From positions 1-16,171 of the forward strand of contig JANPBJ010000106.1 in the NCBI GenBank assembly GCA_031430375.1: DNA of 16,171 nucleotides, given 5' to 3'. The translations under genes and the position numbers were made by a program. Shown piece after piece: positions 6,078-13,207 of this stretch (the first letter of the stretch is position 1; the number at the start of each line of letters is the position of its first letter). Source of the DNA: JAENVU01 sp031430375. Its GTDB lineage: Bacteria > Actinomycetota > Acidimicrobiia > IMCC26256 > JAENVU01. The notes beneath the pieces were generated by a model. It did no database searches. It was not told where the DNA came from and worked only from the letters and a program-made list of their open reading frames with translations.

Positions 6078-7886
6078 ATGACAGGTAGCCCGGTGCCGAG
6101 CGAGCGCGACCGCAGATTTGTTTCGGTCGTTCCTGATCTGACGGCGGTCGAGCGCGAGTTCGACTACGAAGTCCCCGACGGTGTCGGGGACTTCGTTCGC
6201 GTGGGAACCATCGTGCGGGTACCGCTCCACGGCCGGAAGGTACGCGGGTGGGTGGTGGCGGTCGATGTCGAACCCGACGCGTCGGTGGGCCGGATCCTTC
6301 CGATCTCCAAGGTGGTGGGCGCGGGTCCACCTGCGGCGATCTTGGACCTTTGTCGGTGGACCGCGCACCGGTGGGCCGGGCGGCCGGTCGCTCTGTATCG
6401 GGCCGCGTCGCCACCGAACGCCGTGCGCGAACCGTGGCCGGAGGTGGTGTCGGGACCGGCGACCGTGATGGCCAACGCGGGCCAGTTGGATCGGTCCTCA
6501 GCGGAGGTGATCGCGTGGCCTCCGGCCGCGGATCGACGAGAGTTGATTGCCGAGCGAGTTTCGGCTGCGGGCTCCACGCTGGTGCTCACCACGGACCCAC
6601 GCGTCGGCCCGCTCGTGCGCGATCTCGAACGGCGCGGCCATCACGTGGTGGTCATGCGTTCCGACCTCGAGGATGCGGCCCGCACCCGGGCTTGGTCCAC
6701 TGTCCGGCGCGGGCGCGTTGTGGTTATCGGGGGCCGGACCGCGGTGTGGGCACCGGTGCCCGACCTCGCGGCCCTCATCGTGCTGGACGAAGGCGACGAA
6801 GCGCTGCAAGAGGAACGAGTCCCCACCTGGCACGCTCGCGATGTCTCGGTGGAACGCGCCCGGCGCGTCGGCGCGCGGGTCACGCTCGTTGCGCCGCTGC
6901 CCACGCCCGAGGCTCAGAGTCTGGCGACGACTGCCGTGGTATGCCCGCTGCCCTCGGTCGCGCGGGCGGGCTGGCCGCTCGTGGAGGTGGTGGACCTGCG
7001 GGAGGAGCCGCCCGGCAACGGGCTCTTGAGCGACGGCCTGGCCCGCGCCCTGCATCGGACGGTCGATGCTGGTGACCGCGCCGTGTGTGTCTTGAACCGT
7101 AAGGGTCGAGCGCGCCTGCTCACGTGCATCGCATGCTCGGCGGTCGCGAGTTGTGAACGATGCCAGTCGGCCGTCATCGAACGAGACGCGGGGACCTTGA
7201 TCTGTCCTCGGTGCGACACGTTCCGGCCGATGATCTGCCTCGCGTGTCACGGAACGAAATTGCGAGCGTCGCGGCTCGGCGTGCAGCGGTTGCGAGATGC
7301 CCTCGCCGCGTTGCTGCCGCGCACCGAAGTGGCCTGGCTCGACGCCGGCGTCGCGGCCGTCCCGGAGACGCCGGTCATCGTGGGGACCGAAGCCACGTTG
7401 CATCGGGTGGACGCGGGGCTGGTCGCGTTCCTTGATCTCGACCAGGAACTCTTCGCACCACGGGTTCGGGCATCGCAGCATGCAGCGGGTTTGATTGCGC
7501 GCGCCGCGAGGGTCGTGGGGAATCGCGAGCGCGGTGGTCGGCTGCTCCTGCAGACTCGCGCGCCGGTGCACGAGGTCGTCGAGTTCGCGTCAACCGGTGA
7601 CCCGGAACCGATCATGGTGATCGAACGGGCCCGCCGGGCGATGCTCGGTTTCCCCCCGGATGGCGCGGTCGCTGAATTGGTCGGCGACTTCGATGCCGTG
7701 GAGGCGGCCGTACTCGCGCTCCGTCGAGACTTCCGAGTGCTGGGTCCGTCCGAGCACGGCGTCGGCCTGCGGGCCTTGGTGTTCGCGGCGGACTCGGATG
7801 CCCTGGCGGAAGGACTCACATTGGTGGGACCGAGGAACCGGGGTTCGGGGCGCCTGCGGATCGCGGTCGACCCGCCGCGCGTCTGA
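6078..7886 (+). CDS. priA: PriA-like primosomal protein with degenerate helicase motifs
   Basis: PriA restarts collapsed replication forks, and in model organisms it is a 3'-5' helicase. This 602-residue homologue keeps the N-terminal 3' DNA-binding region (DYEVPDGVGDFVRVGTIVRV and VRGWVV, within residues 15-70). It also keeps the eight zinc cysteines in four pairs: C350/C353, C359/C362, C376/C379 and C387/C390. The ATPase has decayed. Where TGSGKT is expected (about residue 147 onwards) the sequence reads WPPAADRREL, and the DEEH box is DEGD at 237-240. Such inactive PriA proteins are usual in Actinobacteria and are often labelled probable replication restart protein. It therefore probably has a structural, DNA- or partner-binding role, not an unwinding one. 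ATG 6078 has AGGTGG just upstream. Confidence 0.9.
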   Translation: MTGSPVPSERDRRFVSVVPDLTAVEREFDYEVPDGVGDFVRVGTIVRVPLHGRKVRGWVVAVDVEPDASVGRILPISKVVGAGPPAAILDLCRWTAHRWAGRPVALYRAASPPNAVREPWPEVVSGPATVMANAGQLDRSSAEVIAWPPAADRRELIAERVSAAGSTLVLTTDPRVGPLVRDLERRGHHVVVMRSDLEDAARTRAWSTVRRGRVVVIGGRTAVWAPVPDLAALIVLDEGDEALQEERVPTWHARDVSVERARRVGARVTLVAPLPTPEAQSLATTAVVCPLPSVARAGWPLVEVVDLREEPPGNGLLSDGLARALHRTVDAGDRAVCVLNRKGRARLLTCIACSAVASCERCQSAVIERDAGTLICPRCDTFRPMICLACHGTKLRASRLGVQRLRDALAALLPRTEVAWLDAGVAAVPETPVIVGTEATLHRVDAGLVAFLDLDQELFAPRVRASQHAAGLIARAARVVGNRERGGRLLLQTRAPVHEVVEFASTGDPEPIMVIERARRAMLGFPPDGAVAELVGDFDAVEAAVLALRRDFRVLGPSEHGVGLRALVFAADSDALAEGLTLVGPRNRGSGRLRIAVDPPRV

Positions 7887-7902
7887 GTCGATCAGAGCCG
7901 CG

Positions 7903-7932
7903 TTGCCGGTGGGCCGCCGAAGCTGCCACGAT
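7903..7932 (+). promoter_or_regulatory. Weak candidate promoter for the sulfatase
   Basis: TTGCCG (7903-7908) and CACGAT (7927-7932) are separated by 18 bases. The sulfatase ATG begins seven bases after the second box. No Shine-Dalgarno sequence is visible before that ATG, so a leaderless transcript beginning at or near the start codon is possible. The -10 match is poor (three of six), so this is only a suggestion. Confidence 0.22.
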
Positions 7933-7939
7933 CCAGCCC

Positions 7940-10231
7940 ATGAGCGAACGTGGCTATGCCGGATTTGCCGGGACCGTGGGCCGGACTTTTGCGGGTTCAG
8001 TGGGGGCGTGGCCCGAGCGGCCCCGCGCCCGCGAGGGTGCGCCCAACATCGTGATCGTCTTGGCCGATGACCTCGGCTTTGCCGACCTCGGGTGTTACGG
8101 CAGCGAGATCGAGACGCCGAACCTCGACGCGCTTGCGGCGCACGGGTTGCGAGGTACGAACTTCCATGTGACGCCGATGTGCTCGCCCACGCGCGCGGCA
8201 CTGCTCACCGGAGTCGAGCCGCACCGCGCGGGATTGGGGACCGTGGCACACGTCGACCCTGGGTTCCCAGGATACGCGTCGGAGCTGGCGCCAGATGTCA
8301 TGACGATGGCGGAGATCCTGAGGGACGAGGCGGGCTACGCCACGATGATGGTAGGGAAGTGGCACCTCGCGAAAGACTCGGATTGCTCGGAGGGGCCGCG
8401 CCATTCCTGGCCGTGTCAGCGTGGGTTCGACCGCTACTACGGGGTCATCGACGCGTTTACGAATATGCATCACCCGCACCGACTCGTGCAGGACAACCAT
8501 CAGGTCGACATCGATCAGTACCCGGACGACTACTACTTCACCGACGACATCACCGATCACGCGATCTCGATGGTTCGCTCGCAGAAGACCGCCAACCCTT
8601 CGCGGCCGTTCTTTCTGTATATGGCCCATGGCGCGGTGCACGCGCCGCTACAAGCGCGCCCGGAAGATATCGAGAAATACCGAGGGCGGTACACAGCCGG
8701 CTGGGACGCACTCCGAGCGGAGCGATTCGCCCGCCAACAGGCGATGGGTGTGGTCGCGCCGGGGGTGGAGCTCGCACCGCGGAACACCGAGCGTGATCAC
8801 GACGTGCGCCCATGGGACGACCTGTCCGCCGACGAGCAACGGCTGTTCGCCCGGCACATGGAGGTCTACGCCGCCATGGTCGACCGCATCGACCAAAACA
8901 TCGGTCGGTTTGTCGCCGCGCTCGACGATCTCGGCGAGCTCGACAACACCATCTTCGTGTTCACCTCGGACAACGGCGCGTCCCGTGAGGGCGAGGAGCT
9001 GGGGACTACGGCGTACTACGTGCACCTCCTGCAGGGTGACGATCTCGAAGCCGACCTCGCCCGGATCGACGAGATTGGGGGCCCCACCACCACCCCGCAC
9101 TATCCGCGCGGGTGGTCGATGGCGTCGAACACCCCGTTCCGCCTGTACAAGATCAACACCCATCAAGGGGGGCACTCCGTGCCCTTCATCGTGTCGTGGC
9201 CGAGCGGGATCAACGCGGCGGGGGAATTCCGCCGCCAGTACCAACACGTGACGGACTTGCTGCCCACTGTTCTCGAGATCGTCGGCGTCGAGCGCCCTGC
9301 CGCGCGCTACGGCGTGCCGCTCGTCGATGTGCAGGGTGCGAGCTTCACGTCGGTGTTGACAGATGCCGATGCGCCGAGCACGCATCACGAACACGTCGTG
9401 GAGATGAATGGTCACCGCGGCTTTTACCGAGATGGTTGGCACGCGGTCACGTTGCATCAAGGGATGACGAGCTTCTCCGATGCCGAGTGGGAGCTGTACC
9501 ACTTGGATGAGGACCCCACCGAGCTGCACAACCTGGCCGCAACGCAGCCGGAGAAGTTGCGCGAGCTCGCCGACGCGTGGGAAGCCGCCGCCTGGGAGAA
9601 TCACATTTATCCGCTGGACGAAGGCGTGAGCCTGAAGTACGTCACGCGGCCCGCGCGTGACGACGTGTACGCGACACCGGTGCGGATCCCACGCGGTACT
9701 CCCACGTTGGAGCGATGGCGGTCGGTCCAGCTCATTTGGTTCCGCGGCTTCACCATCACGGTGGACCTGGAACACCAAGTGGCCGACGAAGGTGTACTCG
9801 TGGCGCACGGCGATCAGGGGGCGGGCTACGTGTTGTATGTGCGCTTCGGGGAACTCATCCTGGCGCACAACGACGGGCGAGGCCACATGACGGAGATCCG
9901 GGCCGGTGGGCTGGCCGACGGCGCCCGCGAGATCGTCGTGGACTTCACGGGTCCGGGGAATCGAGTGTGGGATGTGACGATCTCGATCGATGGGATACCC
10001 GGCGCGACCCAGAAGGGCCTGCCGATGCTGTTCGGGATGGCGCCGTTCCAGGGAATCGACGTCGGGATCGACCGCCGTTCGCCCGTGTCGTGGCAGCTCT
10101 ACCAAGAGTTCGGCCCGTTCCCGTATTCCGGAACGCTCCACGCTGCGACCTACACCCCCGGTGAACCCGCGCCCGACGCCCCGGTCCACCTGATGGACAT
10201 GCTCCGCGAGCTGGGCCAACGGTATGAGTAG
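7940..10231 (+). CDS. Type I formylglycine-dependent sulfatase, AtsA-like
   Basis: Hydrolyses sulfate esters; the substrate cannot be told from sequence. The active-site motif CSPTRAALLTG has C81, which must be oxidised to formylglycine, with P83 and R85 completing CxPxR. Metal and sulfate ligands are visible: D43-D44 (LADDLG), K140 and H142 (GKWHLA), H230, D344-N345 (TSDNGAS) and K404 (RLYKINTHQGG). Residues 590-750 form an extra C-terminal region, probably a beta-sandwich (GVLVAHGDQGAGYVLYV; SPVSWQLYQEFGPF), as in the long mycobacterial AtsA group of about 780 residues. No signal peptide or membrane segment is seen, so it is probably cytosolic. No formylglycine-generating enzyme is encoded in the window. 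The gene stands alone between priA and def, which are usually close, and is the best candidate here for a later insertion. Its base composition does not stand out by eye. Confidence 0.93.
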   Translation: MSERGYAGFAGTVGRTFAGSVGAWPERPRAREGAPNIVIVLADDLGFADLGCYGSEIETPNLDALAAHGLRGTNFHVTPMCSPTRAALLTGVEPHRAGLGTVAHVDPGFPGYASELAPDVMTMAEILRDEAGYATMMVGKWHLAKDSDCSEGPRHSWPCQRGFDRYYGVIDAFTNMHHPHRLVQDNHQVDIDQYPDDYYFTDDITDHAISMVRSQKTANPSRPFFLYMAHGAVHAPLQARPEDIEKYRGRYTAGWDALRAERFARQQAMGVVAPGVELAPRNTERDHDVRPWDDLSADEQRLFARHMEVYAAMVDRIDQNIGRFVAALDDLGELDNTIFVFTSDNGASREGEELGTTAYYVHLLQGDDLEADLARIDEIGGPTTTPHYPRGWSMASNTPFRLYKINTHQGGHSVPFIVSWPSGINAAGEFRRQYQHVTDLLPTVLEIVGVERPAARYGVPLVDVQGASFTSVLTDADAPSTHHEHVVEMNGHRGFYRDGWHAVTLHQGMTSFSDAEWELYHLDEDPTELHNLAATQPEKLRELADAWEAAAWENHIYPLDEGVSLKYVTRPARDDVYATPVRIPRGTPTLERWRSVQLIWFRGFTITVDLEHQVADEGVLVAHGDQGAGYVLYVRFGELILAHNDGRGHMTEIRAGGLADGAREIVVDFTGPGNRVWDVTISIDGIPGATQKGLPMLFGMAPFQGIDVGIDRRSPVSWQLYQEFGPFPYSGTLHAATYTPGEPAPDAPVHLMDMLRELGQRYE

Positions 10232-10244
10232 AAGGCTCGACCGA

Positions 10245-10250
10245 TATCCT
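10245..10250 (+). promoter_or_regulatory. Candidate -10 box upstream of def
   Basis: TATCCT lies just after the sulfatase stop (10229-10231). ATG 10257 follows it by six bases, the spacing expected if transcription began at that ATG and gave a leaderless message. No good -35 hexamer is seen, as is often true in actinobacteria. It would give def and the genes after it a promoter independent of the sulfatase. Confidence 0.35.
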
Positions 10251-10256
10251 CACGTG

Positions 10257-10364
10257 ATGTACAACGGTCATGCCTCCCGAGCCGGAGCTTGCGGAGGCGA
10301 GCCGCGAGGCAGCGAGCCCACGAGTTCTCCCGGCCTGTTGGTCGGCGAACGAACGAGCGATTGA
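10257..10364 (+). CDS. Possible 35-codon leader ORF before def
   Basis: An open frame starts at ATG 10257, six bases after TATCCT, and ends at TGA 10362-10364, one base before the def ATG at 10366. The 35-residue product (MYNGHASRAGACGGEP...) has no domain I recognise and is rich in glycine, serine and arginine. The placement would suit a leaderless upstream ORF whose translation is coupled to def, which has a weak ribosome binding site. It may equally be chance in a GC-rich leader. It spans two potential hairpins. Confidence 0.22.
   Translation: MYNGHASRAGACGGEPRGSEPTSSPGLLVGERTSD
10272..10350 (+). repeat. Two potential stem-loops in the def leader
   Basis: Hairpin 1 (10272-10298) pairs GCCTCC with GGAGGC and, inside that, GAGC with GCTT around a CGGA tetraloop. 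Hairpin 2 (10324-10350) pairs GTTC with GAAC and CGGCC with GGTCG (one G-U pair) around a TGTT loop. Both lie in the 134-base gap between the sulfatase and def. Neither has a following T-run, so they do not look like intrinsic terminators. They could be a regulatory leader or by-products of high GC content. Confidence 0.35.
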
Positions 10365-10365
10365 G

Positions 10366-10893
10366 ATGTCGTCGTACCAAATCCGGGTCTTTGGCGACCC
10401 AGTGCTGAAGCAGCGTGCGAAGGACGTGATCGAACTCGACGGTGCGCTGGCGCGTGTGGTCAACACGATGGTCGAGACGATGTACGACGCGTCAGGCGTG
10501 GGTTTGGCAGCGCCGCAGGTCGGCGTGCAGAAGCGGATGTTCACCTACGACGTCGGCGACGGTCCACTGGTACTGATCAACCCGGAGATTGTGGAGGTCG
10601 AAGGGGAGTGGGCCTACGAAGAGGGCTGCTTATCGATCCCCGGTTTCCACTTCGAGATTGTCCGCCCCAAACTGGTCACGATCAGCGGCGTTGACCTCGA
10701 TGGCCACGATGTCGTCATCCAAGGTGACGAGCTCCTCGGGCGCGTCTTCCTGCACGAGCTCGACCATCTCGACGGTGTGTTGATGATCGACCGGCTCGAC
10801 CCCGATGAACGTCGACGAGCGCTTCGAGAGCTGCGTGACGTCGATCTCGTGGCTGCCGCTCGCGAGCGCCTCGACGACGTTCGGCAGCTGTGA
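10366..10893 (+). CDS. def: Peptide deformylase
   Basis: A metalloenzyme that removes the N-formyl group from new proteins, counterpart of Fmt encoded next to it. In the 175-residue product the three signature motifs are in order: GVGLAAPQ (residues 44-51), EGCLS (86-90, C88 a metal ligand) and HELDH (130-134, with H130 and H134 ligands and E131 catalytic). The residue before H130 is leucine (FLHELDH) where glutamine is commonest; it is not a metal ligand, so activity is expected. ATG 10366 is chosen because it begins MSSYQIRVFGDPVLKQ, the normal N-terminus. The open frame runs back to ATG 10270 but the extra 32 residues look unconserved. There is no strong ribosome binding site. Confidence 0.95.
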   Translation: MSSYQIRVFGDPVLKQRAKDVIELDGALARVVNTMVETMYDASGVGLAAPQVGVQKRMFTYDVGDGPLVLINPEIVEVEGEWAYEEGCLSIPGFHFEIVRPKLVTISGVDLDGHDVVIQGDELLGRVFLHELDHLDGVLMIDRLDPDERRRALRELRDVDLVAAARERLDDVRQL

Positions 10894-10901
10894 CCCACTC
10901 G

Positions 10902-10948
10902 AACTTGCGTCACTTTCCCACCTCTGCGGTGGGAAAGTGACGCAAGTT
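10902..10948 (+). repeat. Perfect 21-bp inverted repeat between def and fmt
   Basis: The left arm at 10902-10922 (beginning AACTTGCGTCACTTTCCC) and the right arm at 10928-10948 are exact reverse complements over 21 bases, with a TCTGC loop (10923-10927). It fills most of the 64-base gap between def and fmt and ends just before the likely fmt ribosome binding site. The T-poor downstream sequence (GGTGATTGTTTG) is not that of a standard intrinsic terminator. Arms this long and perfect are far beyond chance. A processing or stability hairpin, a dispersed palindromic element or an attenuator are possible. Confidence 0.95.
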
Positions 10949-10957
10949 GGTGATTGT

Positions 10958-11794
10958 TTGAAGCTTGTCTACTTCGGGACGCCTACGCCGGCCGTCGATG
11001 CTCTCAAGGCAGTGGTCGCGGCGGGGCACGAGGTCATGCTCGTCGTCACGCAACCGGACCGTCGCCGGGGTCGCGGCACCGCGCTCAGCGCGAGTCCGGT
11101 CAAGGTCGCCGCGGAGGTTCTCGGGCTTGCTGTGGCAACGCCGGAACGCGCGTCGGAGATCACCGACACGGTCAGGGATCTCAAGGCTGATCTCGGCATC
11201 GTGGTCGCGTTCGGCCAGATCTTGCCGACTGAACTGTTGGACGCGATTCCCGGCGGGTTCGTGAACGTCCACTATTCCCTGCTGCCGCGGTGGCGGGGCG
11301 CGGCTCCGGTGGAACGGGCCATGCTCGCGGGAGACCGGGACACCGGCGTCTGCGTGATGGGGGTCGAGGCCGGTCTCGATACTGGCCCCGTGTACTCCCG
11401 GGAGGTGGTACCGATCGAACCGGTGGAAACCGCGGGAGCGTTGCATGCTCGGCTGACCTCATTGGGCGCCGCACTGCTCGTCCGGACTCTGGCGGAGCTG
11501 GCGGACATCGTCCCCGAGGTCCAGGCAGGGGAGACGACGTACGCAGCCAAGTTGACGGTTGAGGAATTCCAGCTCGACCTCACACGGCCGGTCGAGGAGC
11601 TCCTGCGGTTAGTCCGAGCGGGAAATCCGCGTCCCGGTGCTTGGCTCACCGTCGACGGCGCCCGGCTCAAGGTATGGCAAGCCCATGGCGACGATGGACG
11701 ATTCGTTCCCGACGCAGTGCAACCGGAAGGCAAACGTTCGATGCTCTACTCCGCCTGGCGCGCCGGCCACCGCGATACCGATCCCTTCGCATGA
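10958..11794 (+). CDS. fmt: Methionyl-tRNA formyltransferase, short form
   Basis: Formylates initiator Met-tRNA using 10-formyltetrahydrofolate. The N-terminal catalytic domain is complete: LVYFGTPTPAVDAL, QPDRRRGRGTALSASPVK, VVAFGQILP, then NVHYSLLPRWRGAAPVERAML with the Asn-x-His pair, and GLDTGPVYS with the catalytic aspartate. The C-terminal domain starts normally (YAAKLTVEE...LVRAGNPRPGAWLTVDGARLKVWQA), then jumps to VQPEGKRSML. It lacks most of the usual PGTV...TGDG stretch, so the protein is 278 residues against about 310. TTG 10958 gives MKLVYFG, a typical N-terminus, with GGTGA (10949-10953) upstream. GTG 10937 would lie inside the inverted repeat. The stop overlaps the rsmB start (ATGA). 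Confidence 0.92.
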   Translation: MKLVYFGTPTPAVDALKAVVAAGHEVMLVVTQPDRRRGRGTALSASPVKVAAEVLGLAVATPERASEITDTVRDLKADLGIVVAFGQILPTELLDAIPGGFVNVHYSLLPRWRGAAPVERAMLAGDRDTGVCVMGVEAGLDTGPVYSREVVPIEPVETAGALHARLTSLGAALLVRTLAELADIVPEVQAGETTYAAKLTVEEFQLDLTRPVEELLRLVRAGNPRPGAWLTVDGARLKVWQAHGDDGRFVPDAVQPEGKRSMLYSAWRAGHRDTDPFA

Positions 11795-13197
11795 GCGAGC
11801 CGAAGCGTGATCCGGCGAGAAACAGGTCGGGCAAACCTGGATCGGGTAAACCTCGATCGGGTAAACCTCGATCGGGGAACCCGGAGCCGGTGATCTTGAG
11901 TCGAGCGGTGGCGATTCGAGCCTTGGTCCGCATCGGCGACGGCGCCTACGCCAACGTGGTGCTTCCGGCACTGTTGCGCGACACCCCCCTCAACCCACGG
12001 GACCGCGCGCAAGTGACGGAATGGGTCTACGGCACGACGCGATTGCAACGCACGCTCGACTACGTGCTCCGTGGCGCGCTCGACCGACCGGTGGCGCGGC
12101 TGGACCCACCGGTACGCGCCGCGGTCCGCCTCGGCGCGTATCAACTGGTGCTCGGGATCGCGGCGCACGCGGCGGTGGGTGAGACCGTCGCCGCGGTCGC
12201 GCAGGTCTCACCGCGCGCCAAAGGTTTTGTGAACGCAGTGCTGCGCACCGTGACCCGGTCCGGTCCACCATGGCCCCTGCCGGAGGGCGATGACGTGGAG
12301 TCGATGGGTATTCGTGCGTCGATGCCGGACTGGATCGTCGAGCGGCTGCGGACCGATCTGGGCGCGGCCGACGCGCGCATCGTGTTGGCGGGAGTCAACG
12401 AGCCGGCGGCGGTCACACTGCGGGTCAACCCGCTGCGGTCAACGGCGGATGCGGTAGCGGCAGACCTCGCTGGCGCGGGCGCCTCGGTGAGCCGGGGCAC
12501 CTTGTTGGGCGATTCGGTGCTCGTCACCGGCGCGGGCGACCTCGGCGCCACCGCCGTGATGCGTGAGGGCTGGGCGACACCGCAAGATCAGGCGAGTCAA
12601 GCCGTGGCCGCGATGCTCGGCGCGAAAACGGGCGAGCGAATCCTTGAGGTCGGCGCCGCACCCGGAGGCAAGACGACCGCGATCGCCGAGGCGATGGGTG
12701 ATCGCGGGTTGGTCGTGGGTCTCGATCGCAATCCGGCGCGCACGACGATGGTCGGTGGCGCGGCCACCCGCTTGGGCCTGCACACCGTGGCACCGCTCGT
12801 CGCCGATGGTCTGGCATTGCCCTTTGTCGATGGCTCGTTCGATCGGGTCTTGGTCGACGCACCGTGCTCTGGACTCGGCGTGCTGCGCCGTCGCCCCGAG
12901 GCCCGTTGGCGGTTGGAACCCCAAACGATCGAAGAGCTCGCGGGTATCCAGCGCGCCTTGCTCCTCGCCGCGGCACGAGTGGTGCGACCGGGTGGGCGGT
13001 TGGTCTATTCGGTGTGCACGCTCACTCACGCGGAGACCGAGGCGATCGACGAGTGGGCCGCCGAGCATCTCGTCGGGTTCACGGCGCCGGACCGGCCCGG
13101 GACACCCTGGAAGGCACTCGGGTGGGGAGCCCGGCTGCTCCCACACGTGGCGGATACCGACGGCATGTACAGCCTGATTTTGCAGGCCCCCCAGTAG
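11791..13197 (+). CDS. rsmB: 16S rRNA (cytosine-5) methyltransferase RsmB/Sun
   Basis: Methylates C967 (E. coli numbering) of 16S rRNA with S-adenosylmethionine. Of 468 residues, the first 31 are a basic low-complexity tail (see the repeat at 11824). A NusB-like RNA-binding domain (about 35-165) follows, then the Rossmann methyltransferase domain. Its motifs are TPQDQASQAVA, the SAM loop ILEVGAAPGGKTTAIAE, VVGLDRNPAR, VDAPCSGLGVLRRRPEARWR with C359, and YSVCTLTHAETE with C409. C409 and C359 match the two cysteines used by RNA m5C methyltransferases for catalysis and product release. The SAM motif has EVGAAPGG where DLCAAPGG is common. ATG 11791 overlaps the fmt stop by four bases (ATGA), implying coupled translation. 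Confidence 0.95.
   Translation: MSEPKRDPARNRSGKPGSGKPRSGKPRSGNPEPVILSRAVAIRALVRIGDGAYANVVLPALLRDTPLNPRDRAQVTEWVYGTTRLQRTLDYVLRGALDRPVARLDPPVRAAVRLGAYQLVLGIAAHAAVGETVAAVAQVSPRAKGFVNAVLRTVTRSGPPWPLPEGDDVESMGIRASMPDWIVERLRTDLGAADARIVLAGVNEPAAVTLRVNPLRSTADAVAADLAGAGASVSRGTLLGDSVLVTGAGDLGATAVMREGWATPQDQASQAVAAMLGAKTGERILEVGAAPGGKTTAIAEAMGDRGLVVGLDRNPARTTMVGGAATRLGLHTVAPLVADGLALPFVDGSFDRVLVDAPCSGLGVLRRRPEARWRLEPQTIEELAGIQRALLLAAARVVRPGGRLVYSVCTLTHAETEAIDEWAAEHLVGFTAPDRPGTPWKALGWGARLLPHVADTDGMYSLILQAPQ
11824..11883 (+). repeat. 15-bp tandem repeat inside rsmB (4 units)
   Basis: Four in-frame 15-base units encode (R/G)SGKP, RSGKP, RSGKP and RSGNP near the RsmB N-terminus. Units two and three (GGATCGGGTAAACCT and CGATCGGGTAAACCT) differ by one base; units one and four are more diverged. 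The result is a flexible basic tail ahead of the NusB-like domain. Copy number could vary between strains because the unit is a multiple of three. Confidence 0.9.
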
Positions 13198-13207
13198 GGT
13201 GAGGACA

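Noticed and set aside
8648..10219. Open frame of 523 codons on the minus strand within the sulfatase
   Set aside because: The sulfatase reading has every catalytic motif. The minus-strand product has no recognisable domain or convincing ribosome binding site.
10902..10958. The def-fmt inverted repeat read as a classical terminator
   Set aside because: No run of T follows the right arm, and fmt begins 10 bases later in what looks like a continuing operon.
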